From positions 1 to 45,418 of the forward strand of contig QBZZ01000019.1 in assembly GCA_003282145.1 (NCBI GenBank): a DNA stretch of 45,418 bases. The letters run 5' to 3'. This DNA is from SAR116 cluster bacterium AG-337-N21. GTDB taxonomy: Bacteria > Pseudomonadota > Alphaproteobacteria > Puniceispirillales > Marisalimonadaceae. The notes beneath the pieces are model-generated. The model had not been told where the DNA came from. It did no database searches and was given only the letters and a program-made list of their open reading frames with translations. Made by a program: the position numbers and the translations under genes. Positions 43,895-45,418 of the stretch are shown here, in pieces (within the stretch, counting starts at the first letter, position 1; the number at the start of each line of letters is the position of its first letter).

Positions 43895-44678
43895 TTCAAA
43901 TAATATATTTACAAAATTTAAAAACATGCCTGTCGATGGTATAGTTAAAACAGTTATAGTTGCAACTACTTTATGTTTCGTTTGTTCTATGGTTGTTTCT
44001 TTTGCTGCTGTAAACCTCAAGTCTATACAAGAAGTTAATAAAGCAATTGATAAGCAAAAAAATATTCTGCAAGTAGCTGGTATTTATCATGAGGGTATTG
44101 ATGTAAATAAAACATTTTCTTCATTCCAACCATTGGTAGTTGACCTTAACAGTGGAAAGTTTACTGATAAATTTGATCCATTTATTTTTGATGATAAAAA
44201 AGCATCTCAGGATCCATTGCTAAGTATATCCCTTGAAAATGATCCTGCATCTATAGGAAGAAGAACTAACTACGCAACTATTTATCTCTTAAAAAAAGAT
44301 GATGGATCTTTGGATAAAGTTATTCTTCCTATCCATGGATATGGTTTATGGTCTACATTATATGGCTTTATTGCATTAGAGGATAACCTTAATGATATTT
44401 TTGGTCTTCAATTTTATCAACACGCTGAAACACCTGGTTTAGGTGCTGAAGTTGATAATCCTAAATGGAAAGCTCAGTGGAAAGGTAAAAAGTTAAATAA
44501 TGAAAATGGCGAATTAATGATACAAGTTGCTAAAACTCAAAAATATAAAGAACATCATATTGATGCATTAGCAGGGGCCACACTAACTTCTAATGGCGTA
44601 GATAATCTGGTAAAGTTTTGGATGGGTAAAGATGGATTTAAAAAATTTCTTAATAATTTAAAAAATGGAGCGGCTTGA
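43887..44678 (+). CDS. nqrC: NqrC, Na+-NQR subunit C
   Basis: NqrC carries covalent FMN on its periplasmic domain. The 263-residue protein has one N-terminal membrane helix (about 20-42). The FMN-binding domain contains [32 protein letters not shown] and [14 protein letters not shown], with Thr232 the likely FMN site. The start is a GTG inside nqrB, giving MSDSNN, similar to other NqrC N-termini. Its TGA overlaps the nqrD ATG by one base (TGATG). Confidence 0.96.
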   Translation: MSDSNNIFTKFKNMPVDGIVKTVIVATTLCFVCSMVVSFAAVNLKSIQEVNKAIDKQKNILQVAGIYHEGIDVNKTFSSFQPLVVDLNSGKFTDKFDPFIFDDKKASQDPLLSISLENDPASIGRRTNYATIYLLKKDDGSLDKVILPIHGYGLWSTLYGFIALEDNLNDIFGLQFYQHAETPGLGAEVDNPKWKAQWKGKKLNNENGELMIQVAKTQKYKEHHIDALAGATLTSNGVDNLVKFWMGKDGFKKFLNNLKNGAA

Positions 44679-45331
44679 TGTCTCAGACTAGAAAACAGTT
44701 ACTAGTCGACCCTCTAGTTGATAATAACCCTATAACTCTTCAAGTTTTAGGCATTTGCTCAGCTTTAGCAGTAACTTCTTCTTTGAATGTAGCTTTTGTT
44801 ATGTCTTTAGCTGTTATTGCTGTTACTGGATTTTCCTCGTTATTTATCTCCTTTCTTAGAAATTATATTCCAAACTCAATAAGAATAATTGTCCAAATGG
44901 TTATAATAGCTTCCCTTGTTATCCTTGTTGATCAAATAATAAAAGCTTATGCTTATGAAATATCAAAAACTTTATCCGTATTTGTTGGATTAATAATAAC
45001 AAACTGTATTGTTATGGGAAGAGCAGAAGCTTTTGCTATGAAAAACACCCCTTTTAATTCTTTTGTTGATGGAGTTGGAAATGGATTAGGTTATAGCTTG
45101 CTATTAATGTGCGTAGGGGTAGTACGAGAACTTTTTGGATCAGGTACTTTATTTGGAATAACAATTTTAGACTCGGTAAACAATGGTGGATGGTATGTTC
45201 CAAACGGATTATTATTGTTGCCACCATCCGCTTTTTTTATAATTGGCTTTTTAATTTGGGGTGTGCGTTCTTGGAAAAAATCACAAGTTGAAGCTCGTGA
45301 GTATAAAATACAATCTTTAGAGGTCCATTAA
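44678..45331 (+). CDS. nqrD: NqrD, Na+-NQR subunit D
   Basis: NqrD pairs with NqrE to form the membrane core that holds an iron site. The 217-residue protein has about six hydrophobic segments. It contains [17 protein letters not shown] with a conserved Cys, [19 protein letters not shown]-like sequence ([18 protein letters not shown]) with the second conserved Cys, and [23 protein letters not shown] start at the ATG at 44678 rather than the TTG one codon earlier. It overlaps nqrE by one base. Confidence 0.96.
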   Translation: MSQTRKQLLVDPLVDNNPITLQVLGICSALAVTSSLNVAFVMSLAVIAVTGFSSLFISFLRNYIPNSIRIIVQMVIIASLVILVDQIIKAYAYEISKTLSVFVGLIITNCIVMGRAEAFAMKNTPFNSFVDGVGNGLGYSLLLMCVGVVRELFGSGTLFGITILDSVNNGGWYVPNGLLLLPPSAFFIIGFLIWGVRSWKKSQVEAREYKIQSLEVH

Positions 45332-45418
45332 TGGAAGCCTTAATTTCATTAGCTGTAAAAGCAATATTTGTTGAAAATCTTGCACTCTCATTTTTTCTCG
45401 GTATGTGTACATTCATTG
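45331..45418 (+). CDS. nqrE: NqrE, Na+-NQR subunit E (3' partial)
   Basis: Only the first 29 codons are visible. They begin [20 protein letters not shown] and continue FFLGMCTFI, which matches the NqrE N-terminus, including the conserved Cys in GMC. The ATG overlaps the nqrD stop (TAATG). The gene, and presumably nqrF, continue past the window end. Confidence 0.93.
   Translation, partial: MEALISLAVKAIFVENLALSFFLGMCTFI

Noticed and set aside
1-45418. CRISPR array, insertion sequence or prophage
   Set aside because: No evenly spaced repeats, transposase, integrase or phage structural genes were seen on either strand.

Overview
The window looks like a chromosome segment from an AT-rich, gene-dense, probably marine alphaproteobacterium. 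Three blocks have the order typical of that class: lpxD-fabZ-lpxA-lpxI-lpxB facing gltA-gltX; trpD-trpC-moaC-moeA-lexA with an alphaproteobacterial SOS box (GTTC-N7-GTTC); and hom-recJ. Most intergenic gaps are short, convergent genes abut or overlap, and many genes overlap by 1-14 nt. TGA is a stop codon, so the code is standard. A sodium-pumping NADH dehydrogenase (Nqr) suggests a saline habitat. I cannot name the species. The style resembles streamlined pelagic Alphaproteobacteria, but that is an inference.

Layout. 1-4138 (+): lipid A synthesis, with lpxD cut by the window edge. 4139-11196 (-): citrate synthase, glutamyl-tRNA synthetase, LexA, two molybdenum cofactor genes (moeA, moaC) and two tryptophan genes (trpC, trpD). 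11442-12405 (+): ribosomal proteins L13 and S9, followed by a clear terminator. 12505-15741 (+): homoserine dehydrogenase, RecJ and tRNA-Glu. 15742-17000: a gene-poor segment holding one methyltransferase-like gene. It ends in a decayed copy of the tRNA-Glu 3' end and looks like a very small tRNA-anchored mobile island or its remnant. 17060-22868 (-): a six-gene run built on the Anbu proteasome-like protease cluster (ATP-grasp, alpha-E, transglutaminase-like, Anbu), followed by an alpha/beta hydrolase and an M19 dipeptidase-like protein. 23079-29913: a cation/proton antiporter, a thioesterase-like protein, an oxidoreductase, a membrane-anchored hydrolase, an acyl-CoA synthetase and a DMT exporter. 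29906-33070 (-): Pif1-like helicase, gluconokinase and 6-phosphogluconate dehydrogenase. 33141-39590: three more DMT-family exporters around a molybdenum hydroxylase operon in coxMSL order. 39641-45418: a small membrane protein, then nqrM and apbE (-) divergent from nqrABCDE (+), with nqrE cut by the window end.

Links between regions. MoaC and MoeA help make the molybdenum cofactor that the hydroxylase at 34996-38585 would need. ApbE attaches FMN to NqrB and NqrC, and NqrM is the Nqr maturation factor, so the right end is a nearly complete Nqr assembly locus. The least understood part is the Anbu cluster with its two trailing hydrolase genes. The clearest unexplained sequence structure is the tRNA-Glu-flanked segment.
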